From: Thermogemmatispora aurantia
Lineage (GTDB): Bacteria > Chloroflexota > Ktedonobacteria > Ktedonobacterales > Ktedonobacteraceae
Direction: 5' to 3'
Length of the DNA stretch: 64,000 bases
Assembly (NCBI RefSeq): GCF_008974285.1
Contig: NZ_BKZV01000003.1
Coordinates: forward strand, 124,001-188,000
Shown: one piece after another, positions 38,288 to 46,988 of the stretch
Layout: the number at the start of each line of letters is the position of its first letter
How positions within the stretch are numbered: the first letter of the stretch is position 1
Translations under genes and position numbers: made by a program
Notes under the pieces: model-generated
What the model was told of the DNA's origin: nothing
Seen by the model: only the letters and a program-made list of their open reading frames with translations
The model's database searches: none

Positions 38288-39796
38288 ATGTTCGCAGCAC
38301 GAGAGGCACATCGGGAGAAGATGCTTGTCGCGCTCTCCTCGGTGGGGGCGGCGGTTGGGCTGACCGCCCTCAAGCTCGTAGCTGGTTTGCTCAGCGGCAG
38401 CCTGGGAATCCTGGCTGAGGCGGCCCACTCCGGCCTGGACCTGGCGGCGGCTCTGATGACCTTCCTGGCGGTCCGGGTCGCTGACCGGCCCGCCGATGCC
38501 ACCCATAATTATGGCCATGCCAAGATCGAGAACCTCTCAGCGCTCTTCGAGGCCATCCTGCTGCTGGCTACTGCTCTCTGGATCATCTATGAAGCCCTGC
38601 GCCGCCTGATTCTAGGGGAAGGCCATGTCGAGGCAAGCATCCTGGCGCTCCTGGTAATGACCATCTCGATTGCTGTCGACATTACTCGCTCGCGTGCCCT
38701 GCTGCGCGTGGCACGTCGTCTAGGCAGCCAGGCCCTGGAGGCCGATGCCCTCCACTTCAGCACCGATATCTGGAGTTCTGCCATTGTCATTGCGGGCCTG
38801 CTGGTCCTGCGCCTGGCCGAGCTCTGGCATCTGCCATCCTGGGTCAAGCAAGCTGACGCCATTGCCGCGCTTGGGGTCTCGCTGATCGTGATCTACGTAG
38901 CGCTGCGCCTGACGCGCGAGACGGTTGACGCCTTGCTCGATCGTGCCCCCGAGAAGCTGCTGCAGCACCTGGAGGCAGCCATCCGGCAAGTTGAGGGAGT
39001 CAGAGAGCTGCGGCGGATACGCGTGCGCCGCGCTGGCAATAAGATCTTCGCCGATGTGGTGGTGGCCGCCCCACGCTCTTTCACGTTCGAGGAGACGCAT
39101 GCTCTCAGCGAGCGCGTCGAGCAGGCCGCTATCGCTGGGGTACATGCTCACGCTCCCCAGGCGGAGGCTGATGTGGTCGTTCATCTGGAGCCGGTGGCCA
39201 GCGCCGAGGAGACAGTGCGGGAGCAGATCCACTATCTGGCCCAACAGCAGGGGATTCGGGCCCACGATATTCGCGTGCGCGAGGTAGGGGGCAAGCTGGA
39301 GGCAGACTTTGACATCGAAGTGGAGGCCGATATGGACCTGGCCAGCGCGCATGCGGCGGCCACGCGTCTTGAAGAGGCGGTCTTGCGTGGCAATGCCCAG
39401 TTGCAGCGTGTCACCACGCACCTGGAAGCGCCAACCGCGACGATCGAGCGACGCCAGGATGTAACAAGCGACTATCCTGAGATGGTCCAGCACATTCGCC
39501 AGCTTGCCGATGCCGTGGCCGGCCCAGGGAGCGCTCACGACATTCACCTCTACCGCTCCTGCCGGGCAGAGGAGCGAGCCACCGGGGCTGAGCCTTGCAA
39601 GGGGCGGCGACAAGGCGAAAGGCTGGCAAGCGCAAACGGGCGCGAGGATGAGCTGGATCTTGTCCTCCATATCACCTGTGCCCCCGAGATACCGCTGAGC
39701 CAGGCCCATCTCAAAGCCGAGGAGGTGCAGCGCGCCCTGCGTCAAGAGTATCCCCGCCTCGGCTCGGTCGCTATCCATACGGAGCCGCCGGAGTGA
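38288..39796 (+). CDS. Cation diffusion facilitator with three C-terminal domains
   Basis: The 502-residue protein has an N-terminal transporter unit with about six transmembrane segments. Metal-site motifs are HSGLD (helix 2), HNYGHAKIEN between helices and HFSTD (helix 5), the H-x-x-x-D pair of zinc/iron/manganese exporters. The cytoplasmic part is far longer than the usual 80-100 residues: after the first CTD (about 215-300) come a second ferredoxin-like repeat (about 305-385) and a third (about 400-500), each with a beta-rich core followed by an AH-containing helix. Efflux of Zn, Fe or Mn is likely; which one cannot be read. It may be a lone gene. Confidence 0.92.
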   Translation: MFAAREAHREKMLVALSSVGAAVGLTALKLVAGLLSGSLGILAEAAHSGLDLAAALMTFLAVRVADRPADATHNYGHAKIENLSALFEAILLLATALWIIYEALRRLILGEGHVEASILALLVMTISIAVDITRSRALLRVARRLGSQALEADALHFSTDIWSSAIVIAGLLVLRLAELWHLPSWVKQADAIAALGVSLIVIYVALRLTRETVDALLDRAPEKLLQHLEAAIRQVEGVRELRRIRVRRAGNKIFADVVVAAPRSFTFEETHALSERVEQAAIAGVHAHAPQAEADVVVHLEPVASAEETVREQIHYLAQQQGIRAHDIRVREVGGKLEADFDIEVEADMDLASAHAAATRLEEAVLRGNAQLQRVTTHLEAPTATIERRQDVTSDYPEMVQHIRQLADAVAGPGSAHDIHLYRSCRAEERATGAEPCKGRRQGERLASANGREDELDLVLHITCAPEIPLSQAHLKAEEVQRALRQEYPRLGSVAIHTEPPE

Positions 39797-39928
39797 TCGC
39801 CGGATCCCCTCTTCCTTCCAGGCCAGACCGCCACGCCGCCTCACTACGCTCCGTCTGACTGCGAGCGGGGAACGGAACGGTGGCCGGCCACCGTCTGTGG
39901 CAGGTCCCTCTCAAGCAAGCGGAAGAGA

Positions 39929-40633
39929 TCAGCGCTGTTTGCTGGCCCGCAAGGCGTCGACCCGCTGGAGGAGTTCCTCCAGAGAGAGCGCGCTCAAAGT
40001 CTCCAGTTGCAAATCGGGCGTGGCTTCATCGGAGAAGGGAGCATGGCGGGTGAGCACACTGGGGATGGCCACACAGAAGATGCCCGCCCGCCGTGCCGCA
40101 CGCACCCCATTGGGCGAATCCTCCAAAGCGATGGCCTCCTCAGCCCTGACTCCCAGGCAGCTCAAGACCGCCAGATAGACCGCCGGGTCAGGTTTGGTCA
40201 CCTGGACATCGTCGCCACAGCAGATACACTGGAAGCGTGAGTGGAGGCCGAGACGTTCTAGATGGCCCACAACCCAGCGCCGCGATGAGGAGGAGGCCAC
40301 TCCCAGACGCAGACCAAGCCGCTGAGCCGTCTCCAGGTAGTCCAGCACCCCCTCGGCTACGGGCTGCCCTTCTAGGAGCTGGCGGCAGCGCTCTCGCCGG
40401 CTTAGCCGCAGCGACTCGCGCTCCTCCAGAGAGAAAGAACGCCCCAGGCGACGCTCTAGCTCGCGTAGGGGATCAAAGGGGTTGGAAGTGGGACCAATGC
40501 CGATGTAGGGGAGCCAGGCTTCCAGTTCGAAGCGCTGGCCGTAGCGCTCGTAAATCTCCTGCCAGGCCAAAAACTCCGGCACCTCTGTTTCGAGAATGAG
40601 ACCATCGAAGTCGAAAATCAGGGCAGTAATCAT
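39929..40633 (-). CDS. HAD-superfamily hydrolase, phosphoglucomutase-like subfamily
   Basis: This 234-residue soluble HAD enzyme has the D-x-D nucleophile in IFDFDGLILETE, a four-helix cap (residues 15-80), the motif II Ser in GVASSSSRRWV, motif III KPDPAVYLAVL and motif IV ALEDSPNGVRAARRAG. The VTKPDPAVY and EDSxxG features place it with beta-phosphoglucomutase and sugar-phosphatase relatives. It lies on the minus strand, convergent with the CDF gene and downstream of ribY by about 280 bp. The substrate is unknown. Confidence 0.9.
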   Translation of the reverse strand: MITALIFDFDGLILETEVPEFLAWQEIYERYGQRFELEAWLPYIGIGPTSNPFDPLRELERRLGRSFSLEERESLRLSRRERCRQLLEGQPVAEGVLDYLETAQRLGLRLGVASSSSRRWVVGHLERLGLHSRFQCICCGDDVQVTKPDPAVYLAVLSCLGVRAEEAIALEDSPNGVRAARRAGIFCVAIPSVLTRHAPFSDEATPDLQLETLSALSLEELLQRVDALRASKQR

Positions 40634-40824
40634 GTCCTCCTTGGCCGGGCAGCGCTCCCGAGTCAGGCGTGGTCACGAGCAGGCGTGAAGCCGCCCTCCG
40701 CAGGAGCGTTGCCCAATCACAGGCAAAAATAGGCCGCGCCGACCTGCTGCACCCCTGAGCCGGGGCCGGATCGCGCAGGGTCGGGTGAGGCTGATAGCTC
40801 TGCCTTAAGCATACCACATCAAGC

Positions 40825-40841
40825 GGGCAGTCTGTCTGCCC
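40825..40841 (-). terminator. Short hairpin after ribY
   Basis: GGGCAG and CTGCCC with a 5-base loop lie about 75 bp beyond the ribY stop. No T-run follows on either strand, so terminator function is uncertain. The surrounding 40634-40916 holds no gene. Confidence 0.3.
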
Positions 40842-40916
40842 TGGCTCTGACGCTGTCTGCTTCAGACGTCCACGCTCCTCGCTCTTCAGACCAGGTCCAG
40901 GGGCGAGCTTTCTTCG

Positions 40917-41918
40917 CTAGGCTACAAACTGGTTGCTATAGGCGGCACTGACATCGGGCACAGCCGGAATCAGCTTCAGGGCGGCCATAAAGGTGGCCGT
41001 GGCCTGCCAGGTGGCAGGATCATTGTAGCCAAGGTGGCCAGTGCCACGCCAGATAGGGATCGTCGCTTGCAGCACGTCCCTGGCCCTGGCAAGGTCCATG
41101 CCGGGCACATAGCTCTTGCTCAGCTGCAGGGCCTCCTCGGGATTGGCAATGACCTCGCGCAGCCCCCGCAGCGTTGCCTGCACGAAGGCCCGCACCATTT
41201 GTGGCTGCTGACGCAAGGTGGTCTGCAAGGTCACGATGCCGTTCGAAACCAGCGGCTGGTAGTCCGAGACCTCAAAGGTGCGCACGGGAAAGCCCTGACG
41301 GCGCAGCTGCAGTGGCTCATTATTCGAATAGCCCATCACAGCGTCGACCTTATGGCCAAGCAAGGCGGCAACCTGAGTGAAGCCAATGGACTGCAGGTGA
41401 ATGTCGTTGACGCTCAGGTGCTCGTGGTAGAGTAGCGCCAGCAGCCCGACATAGGTCGCGCCATAGGGGCCAGGCACCCCGACGCTGTGGCCTTTTAGGT
41501 CAGCCAGCGTGCGGATCGGCGAGTCTGCCGGCACGATCAGACAGACCGGATAGCGCTGGAAGATGGTGGCCACGTTGACGGCTGGCACTCCCTTGCTGCG
41601 AGCCGTCAGCTCCTCATCGCCGCTGGCGAAGACAAAGGTGTTGCGTCCCGCCACCATCGACCCGACAAGATCGGTGACGATTCCATGATTGAAGGTCACG
41701 TTCAGCCCTGCCTGGCTGTAGTAGCCTTTGGCTTGGGCGACGTAGAAGGGCGCGAACTGAATATCCGGGATGTAGCCCAGACCGATGGTGACATCCGTCA
41801 GCGTCTTTTCCCCATTGGATGCGGACGAGCCTTGCCCTGCCGACTGGCCACAGGCACCGAGCAAGAGGAAAAATACAAGCAGGCAACTAACAAACACAAA
41901 ATGCGTGATCTTCCGCAT
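40917..41918 (-). CDS. ribY: ABC substrate-binding lipoprotein, probable riboflavin carrier
   Basis: This 333-residue extracytoplasmic binding protein of the NMT1/ThiY/SsuA fold begins with a lipoprotein signal (MRKITHFVFVSCLLVFFLLLGAC), the Cys being lipidated. GYIPDIQFAPFYVAQAKGYY is the typical ligand-cleft segment. ATG 41918 is chosen because the signal peptide starts there. It follows the permease gene by about 135 bp, and both lie downstream of an FMN riboswitch. That context matches the predicted RibXY riboflavin importer of Chloroflexota, so riboflavin rather than a thiamine precursor is the likely ligand. No ATPase gene adjoins it. Confidence 0.85.
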   Translation of the reverse strand: MRKITHFVFVSCLLVFFLLLGACGQSAGQGSSASNGEKTLTDVTIGLGYIPDIQFAPFYVAQAKGYYSQAGLNVTFNHGIVTDLVGSMVAGRNTFVFASGDEELTARSKGVPAVNVATIFQRYPVCLIVPADSPIRTLADLKGHSVGVPGPYGATYVGLLALLYHEHLSVNDIHLQSIGFTQVAALLGHKVDAVMGYSNNEPLQLRRQGFPVRTFEVSDYQPLVSNGIVTLQTTLRQQPQMVRAFVQATLRGLREVIANPEEALQLSKSYVPGMDLARARDVLQATIPIWRGTGHLGYNDPATWQATATFMAALKLIPAVPDVSAAYSNQFVA

Positions 41919-42053
41919 AAGGCACAAAATCCCCCATACATACAACACAACAGAGCTTGCTTGTCGTGGGTGAGCGACTGACTGGGCATAGGAGCGGCAC
42001 GCTGGCTGGCCAGCGGCGCCGAGCAGTGTGGTAGGGAGGCCGAAGCGGGACCT

Positions 42054-42947
42054 TTAATAGACGGCTTCGGCCAGTTTGCTCAGCAGCCAGGCAAGACCGT
42101 AGTAGACTGCCGCCAGCGCGGCGAGCAACGCCAGTGTTGCGAACATAAACGGTGTATCATATTGATGCTGTCCTTGCAAGATGAGGCCCCCTAGCCCCTG
42201 ATTGCCGCCGGCGACAAACTCGCCCACCAGGGCGCCGGTGATCGAGAGCGTCAGCCCAGTGCGCACCGCTGCCAGGATGGCTGGCAGCGCCAGGGGAAAC
42301 TCGATTGCGGTCAGCAATGACCAGCCGGCGGCCCCGTCAACGCGCGCCGCATCCACAATGGAGCGATCGATGGTGCGCACACCCAGTGCTGTGGTGATCA
42401 CCATTGGAAAGAGCACTACCAGCATACACAGAATGACCGTCGGAAGCAAGGTATAGCCCAGCCAGAGCACGAGGAAAGGGGCGATGACGATAGCCGGGAT
42501 GGCCTGTCCGGCAGCCAGGTAGGGCTGGATGGTAGCGGCGATCAGGCGTGATTTGGCCAGGCCATAGCCCAGCGGCAGCCCGATGAGGACCGCCAGTAGG
42601 AAACCCAGGAGACTTTCTTCAATGGTGGCCAGGGCGTTGGCCTCGAAGAGGCCGGAGCTGAAGCCGTCCAGCAGGCGCTGCCAGACGTCGGCAGGGGACG
42701 GTAAGAAGAGTGGATTGATATGCCCGTAGGCACTGCCGAAGTACCACAGGCCCAGCAGCACGATTGCCACCAACAGGGGGGGTACCAGGGCCAGGGCTGT
42801 AGCCTGTCGACGGCGGGCCTTCTGGACGTTGGTGGCCTGCGTGCTCATGAGACCTGTCTGCTCCGCGGCCTCTCTCTGCAGGCCCTGGCGAGGCAGATCG
42901 AGAGAGAGCTGCTTTCTGGCTGAGGTAGAAGTGTCGATACCCATCAT
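42054..42947 (-). CDS. ribX: ABC transporter permease, probable riboflavin importer
   Basis: This membrane protein of the SsuC/TauC/ThiX family has about 297 residues and six or seven transmembrane segments, and carries the EAA loop region (DAARVDGAAGWSLLTAIEFPLALPAILAAVRTGL) that docks the ATPase. ATG 42947 (MMGIDTSTSARK) is preferred with CGAGGG about 7 bases upstream; a longer frame to 43049 has no support. It is the first gene behind the FMN riboswitch, which is why I call it RibX rather than a sulfonate or thiamine permease. A separate, shared ATPase must exist elsewhere. Confidence 0.85.
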   Translation of the reverse strand: MMGIDTSTSARKQLSLDLPRQGLQREAAEQTGLMSTQATNVQKARRRQATALALVPPLLVAIVLLGLWYFGSAYGHINPLFLPSPADVWQRLLDGFSSGLFEANALATIEESLLGFLLAVLIGLPLGYGLAKSRLIAATIQPYLAAGQAIPAIVIAPFLVLWLGYTLLPTVILCMLVVLFPMVITTALGVRTIDRSIVDAARVDGAAGWSLLTAIEFPLALPAILAAVRTGLTLSITGALVGEFVAGGNQGLGGLILQGQHQYDTPFMFATLALLAALAAVYYGLAWLLSKLAEAVY

Positions 42948-43200
42948 GGCCCTCGGTGATCCGTTCTCGTGACAGCGCCGCAGCTGCTCCCGCGGCGGAC
43001 CGCAGTACACACGGACCTGCACGGTCACGTCCAGGGAAACAACAGTCACACTGTCAGTTCAACCGACCCGGGGAGCATGTGAGGGAGACGCAGGAAAGCG
43101 CTGACGGAGAGCGTGACCAGTCTGACCGGTCGGCTGCGCTGCTCCAGTCGCCTGCTGCTGGTAGCAAGCGGAGGATCAACTCGTCCGTTTCGCGAGATAC

Positions 43201-43465
43201 CAAGCCTTCTCCCATCCGGACTGTTACCGTCGGCTTCGGCCTCTCACCGAATCCATCGCTGGCGCCGGTCACCGGTAGCCTGTTGGCCATCAGGGTGGTT
43301 CGTCCTGACGGCCAGTCTGGCCACTCTCAACGACGCGCAGCGAGTCGCGGGCTCGGCAGCTCACACGCGGCTGTGGCATAGTAGGGAACACGCAGGTGTG
43401 TTAGCCTGCTGGCGTGTAGCCGCCATACCGCCGGTCGGGAATTGCACCCTGCCCCGAAGGTCTTG
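43201..43465 (-). promoter_or_regulatory. FMN riboswitch (RFN element)
   Basis: Read on the minus strand, the 5' half has CCTTCGGGGCAGGGTG (from about 43460) and TTCCCGACCGGCGGT. The 3' half has GGTGAGAGGCCGAAGCC, then GACGGTAACAGTCCGGA and TGGGAGAAGG (ending near 43204), the highly conserved core of the FMN aptamer. P1 pairs CAAG-x-CCTTC with GAAGG-x-CTTG. The variable P3 arm between them is expanded, making the aptamer about 265 bases instead of the usual 130-170. ribX starts about 250 bases downstream. I see no clear intrinsic terminator, so the expression platform is unresolved. Confidence 0.92.
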
Positions 43466-43619
43466 TTTTCGTCTTTGTCGATATTATGACACAGAGCGCA
43501 GGAGCGGTGCAAGAGGGCGTGTGTGGATGGCCAGCAAGCCGTCACGTCAGCGCGACCCGCCTGGAGCGGGAGCCGTCCTCTTCTTGGCCACTCCCAGACG
43601 AGTGCCTGCGCTGCTGGGC

Positions 43620-44012
43620 TTAGCCTTGGGCGCCGGTCTGTGCCGCCTTCGCCCCACTTTCTTCGAGCAGCACGAGCAGCAGGCCCCCCATCAGCCCCAG
43701 ATTCTTGAAAAACTGCGTCTGCTGAGCCTGATGGGTCTGGGGATCACGCTCCTGCCAGAACGGGTGGCCGACGATGGTCGTAGGGACCAACGAGGCGAGC
43801 AGGACGGCGGCGGCCAGACGCGGAAACCAACCCAGAGCGAGGGCACTGCCAGCAACCACCATCGTGGCGCCGTTGAGCACGACGGCACGCTCTGGCTGAG
43901 GAACGCCAAAGCGTGCGACCCGCGCCGGGCGGCCTCCGGGATTAAGAAAGGCGTCTGCTCCCCCTTTGATGAAGATCACTGCCAACAGTGAACGTGCCAG
44001 TGCTCGGATCAT
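43620..44012 (-). CDS. DoxX-family membrane protein
   Basis: This 130-residue protein has about four hydrophobic segments and the DoxX-type start RSLLAVIFIKGGADAF, followed by ATMVVAGSALALG. DoxX relatives include the small subunit of thiosulfate:quinone oxidoreductase and many uncharacterised respiratory or oxidative-stress membrane proteins. It is divergent from the cofE gene and sits about 155 bp before the 5' end of the FMN riboswitch on the same strand, with no riboflavin link that I can show. Function unknown. Confidence 0.8.
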   Translation of the reverse strand: MIRALARSLLAVIFIKGGADAFLNPGGRPARVARFGVPQPERAVVLNGATMVVAGSALALGWFPRLAAAVLLASLVPTTIVGHPFWQERDPQTHQAQQTQFFKNLGLMGGLLLVLLEESGAKAAQTGAQG

Positions 44013-44227
44013 AGGTGTATTTCATCTCCTCTCTCTCGCGCTAGCGTGCGCAGTGGGTGTATGCATGCAGCAAGGGCCAGGGGCTGTCAAGCCCGCTCGC
44101 CCCGCTCTCTTCTTTCATTGTAGTCCGTTGGCTCACGGCGCTGCCAGTCCAGGCCCTGGACTGGTAGCGGACGGCTCATTTGCAGAAGGAGCGAGTTGCG
44201 AAATATAATACTCACCCAGGAGGATGT

Positions 44228-45022
44228 ATGGGCGCGGAACTACGGATCATCCCCGTCACAGGTATTGGCGACATCACCCCAGGGAGTGACCTGGGGGTTC
44301 TCATCTCTGCGGCCCTGCAGGCCCAGGGGGTGACGCTGGCCAATGGCGATATCCTGGTGGTCACCCAAAAGATTGTCTCGAAAGCTGAAGGGCGACTGGT
44401 CCAGCTGGAGGAGGTGACCCCCTCAGCTTTCGCTCTGACAATCGCGCGTGAGACTGGCAAGGACCCCCGCCATGTGGAGGTGATTCTGCAGGAGACGCGG
44501 CGGCTGGTGCGCATGGATCGCGGTGTACTCATCTGTGAGACGCACCACGGCTTTGTCTGTGCCAATGCCGGTGTGGATGAGTCCAATCTCTCTGGCCAGC
44601 ACCAGGTGAGCCTCTTGCCGCGCGATCCCGACCATTCGGCGCGGACGCTGCGGGAACGTCTGTTGGCCCTGGCGGCTTCGGCGGCCTCTCACCGGTCGTC
44701 AGAAGGCGAGCCGCTGGAGGAGCTGGCGGTCATCATCTCCGACACCTGGGGGCGGCCTTGGCGCAATGGCCAGGTGAACATGGCTATCGGTGTGGCCGGG
44801 CTGGAGCCGATCAGAGACTATCGCGGCGAGCCTGATGCCTATGGCCGCGAGCTGCGCGTCAGCGCCATTGCTGTCGCCGATGAGCTCGCAGCGGCTGCTG
44901 AGCTGGTGATGGGGAAGAGTGCTGGCGTGCCTGTCGCGCTGATCCGCGGCTACACCTATATCCCCACGGAGGGTGGGGTTGGACCGCTGCTGCGCGATGC
45001 GGCCAGCGATCTGTTTCGTTAG
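44228..45022 (+). CDS. cofE: F420-0:gamma-glutamyl ligase
   Basis: CofE adds gamma-linked glutamates to F420-0 (or its dehydro form) with GTP. The 264-residue protein contains GDILVVTQKIVSKAEGR, CANAGVDESN, VIISDTWGRPWRNGQ and VNMAIGVAGL, all CofE hallmarks. The ATG at 44228 follows AGGAGG by 4 bases; the longer frame from 44180 has no such site. It opens a plus-strand block of F420 genes. It is the single-domain ligase only: the nitroreductase half found fused in mycobacterial FbiB is a separate downstream gene here. Confidence 0.95.
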   Translation: MGAELRIIPVTGIGDITPGSDLGVLISAALQAQGVTLANGDILVVTQKIVSKAEGRLVQLEEVTPSAFALTIARETGKDPRHVEVILQETRRLVRMDRGVLICETHHGFVCANAGVDESNLSGQHQVSLLPRDPDHSARTLRERLLALAASAASHRSSEGEPLEELAVIISDTWGRPWRNGQVNMAIGVAGLEPIRDYRGEPDAYGRELRVSAIAVADELAAAAELVMGKSAGVPVALIRGYTYIPTEGGVGPLLRDAASDLFR

Positions 45023-45207
45023 CCTTCTGCCAGACCTGACCAGGCGACCATTAGGAGATAGATCTCCAGCGTGCCTTGTTTCCTGCCCTTCGTGGCGATC
45101 AAGCTGGCCGGGATAGGCGGAGCCTCCATCGCTGACTCGCGCTGGCTCCGCCGCCGGGTCCGCCGGGTCGTCTTGCTGACAAACAGAGAAGGTAGAGCGA
45201 ACGAGCC

Positions 45208-45885
45208 GTGACAACTGCTTGTGAACGAGCTGTGACCGTCTCCCAGCGTGCCGGCGACCTGCTGACGCTCTTGCGGAGCCGACGCAGTGTGCGCGCCCTC
45301 CAGGAGCGCCCGGTTCCCGAGGCTCTGCTGGAGCAGATCTTAGAGGCTGCTCGCTGGGCCCCCTCGCCGCATGGCCGCCAGCCCTGGCGCTTCGTTGTCT
45401 TCAGCGGACGGGAGCGCAAAGAGCGGCTGATTGAGCGAATGAGTGCAGCCTGGGAGGCCCAGCTACGGCTAGATCAGCAGCCGGAGGAGGTCATCGCTGT
45501 ACGGCTGGAGAAATCGCGCCAACGTATCCGACAGGCTCCGGTGCTGATTCTTCCTTGCCTGTATCTGGAGGACCTGGATCGCTATCCTGATGCCGAGCGC
45601 CAGGAGAGTGAGCGCATCATGGCGATTCAGAGTCTGGGCGCTGCCGTACAGAATATGCTCTTGATGGCCTACGAGTTGGGCCTTGATACAGGCTGGATGT
45701 GTGCCCCCCTCTTCTGCCCCGCCGTCGTCTGTGAGGCGCTCGATCTGGATCGGCGCCTGCAGCCCCAGGCGCTCATCACTCTGGGCTATGCTGCTGCCGA
45801 CCCCAAACGACGGCCTCGTTTGCCCCTGGAGACTCTCGTGATTCGTCTCGATAGTCAGAGCGACGGCGAGCAGCCAGGACAGTGA
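45208..45885 (+). CDS. Nitroreductase-fold protein, probable FbiB C-domain counterpart
   Basis: This 225-residue FMN-dependent nitroreductase family protein shows the FMN phosphate-binding RSRRSVRALQERPV and PSPHGRQPWRFVV, with AIQSLGAAVQNMLLMAYELGLDTGWMC and ITLGYAA at the second FMN site. In mycobacteria the C-terminal nitroreductase domain of FbiB reduces dehydro-F420 to F420; a stand-alone gene next to cofE, cofD and cofC suggests the same job here. That function is inferred from context. GTG 45208 is the assumed start; GTG 45232 is an in-frame alternative. Confidence 0.8.
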   Translation: MTTACERAVTVSQRAGDLLTLLRSRRSVRALQERPVPEALLEQILEAARWAPSPHGRQPWRFVVFSGRERKERLIERMSAAWEAQLRLDQQPEEVIAVRLEKSRQRIRQAPVLILPCLYLEDLDRYPDAERQESERIMAIQSLGAAVQNMLLMAYELGLDTGWMCAPLFCPAVVCEALDLDRRLQPQALITLGYAAADPKRRPRLPLETLVIRLDSQSDGEQPGQ

Positions 45886-45982
45886 GAGCGGTGGGAACGG
45901 CAGGCATAAGCAGGCAGCCAGTGATGCAACGGCATTTTGAGGCAGCCAGAGCAAGAGAAGAGAAGGGAGTAGCGAGAGAGCC

Positions 45983-46915
45983 ATGATTGTTGTGCTCGCC
46001 GGTGGCGTTGGGGGAGCGCGCTTTCTACAGGGCGTCGTCCAGGTGGTTCCGCCTGCGGAGGTCACCGCCATCGTCAACACGGGCGATGATCGCCAGTTCT
46101 ATGGACTGCATGTCTCGCCCGATATCGATATTGTGATCTATACGCTGGCCGGCGTCGTGGACGAGCGCCACGGCTGGGGCATTCGCGACGACACCTATCA
46201 TGTCATGCAGCAGCTCACCCGCTATGGCCACGAAGACTGGTTTCTGCTTGGAGATCGCGATCTGGCGACGCATATCCATCGCAGCCTGCGCCTGCGCCAG
46301 GGACGCACGCCCAGCGAGGTGACCGATGAGCTGCGCCGCCTCTTTGGGCTGACGCTGCGTATTCTGCCCATGAGCGATGACCCAGTGGCGACGCATATTC
46401 AGACCCCCGTCGGCCTGCTCCATTTTCAAGAGTACATGGTCAAGCGACGCTGTATGGATGAGGTGCAGGGCGTCGTTTTTGTCGGCCTCGAGCAAGCCAG
46501 ACCAGCCCCAGGCGTGCTTGAGGCGCTGCGCCAGGCCGAGGCGGTGCTGCTTGCCCCAAGCAACCCTATTGTGAGCATCGGCAGCATTCTGGCCCTGCCC
46601 GGCGTGCGCGAAACGCTGCAGGAGACCTCCGCCACCGTGGCCGCCATCAGTCCCATCGTCGGCGGCGCTCCTCTCAAAGGGCCGGCGGATAAGCTCATGC
46701 GCGGCCTCGGATGCGAGGTCTCCGCCTTGGGTGTGGCCCGCTGCTACGCCGACTTTCTGGATGTCATGGTCATCGACCAGCAAGACGCAGCCCTGGCTCC
46801 GGCCATAGAGGCCCTTGGCCCGCGTGTGCTGGTCACTGACACCATCATGCGCGATAACGAGGCCAAGATTCATCTGGCGCGCGAGGTGCTGCACAGCTGT
46901 GCACGTGCCGTCTAG
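45983..46915 (+). CDS. cofD: 2-Phospho-L-lactate transferase (CofD/FbiA)
   Basis: CofD transfers a lactyl- or enolpyruvyl-phospho group to the Fo chromophore. The 310-residue protein shows VVLAGGVGGARFLQGV, the NTGDD-containing nucleotide site (VNTGDDRQFYGLHVSPDIDIV), LGDRDLATHIHR and ISPIVGGAPLKGPADK, all family signatures. GGAGTAGCGAGAGAG precedes the ATG. It follows the nitroreductase by 97 bp and is followed by cofC. Whether the donor is LPPG or EPPG (phosphoenolpyruvate-derived) cannot be read from sequence. Confidence 0.95.
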   Translation: MIVVLAGGVGGARFLQGVVQVVPPAEVTAIVNTGDDRQFYGLHVSPDIDIVIYTLAGVVDERHGWGIRDDTYHVMQQLTRYGHEDWFLLGDRDLATHIHRSLRLRQGRTPSEVTDELRRLFGLTLRILPMSDDPVATHIQTPVGLLHFQEYMVKRRCMDEVQGVVFVGLEQARPAPGVLEALRQAEAVLLAPSNPIVSIGSILALPGVRETLQETSATVAAISPIVGGAPLKGPADKLMRGLGCEVSALGVARCYADFLDVMVIDQQDAALAPAIEALGPRVLVTDTIMRDNEAKIHLAREVLHSCARAV

Positions 46916-46988
46916 TCCGGGAACAAACGGTTCGGGAGTGGCGACTACCGTGGTGGCTCAACAGGAAGAAGAGCAAGGGAGAGAACAG

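Noticed and set aside
43113-43991. Plus-strand open frame of 292 codons
   Set aside because: It runs antisense through the FMN riboswitch and the DoxX gene and shows no protein-like composition or start signal.
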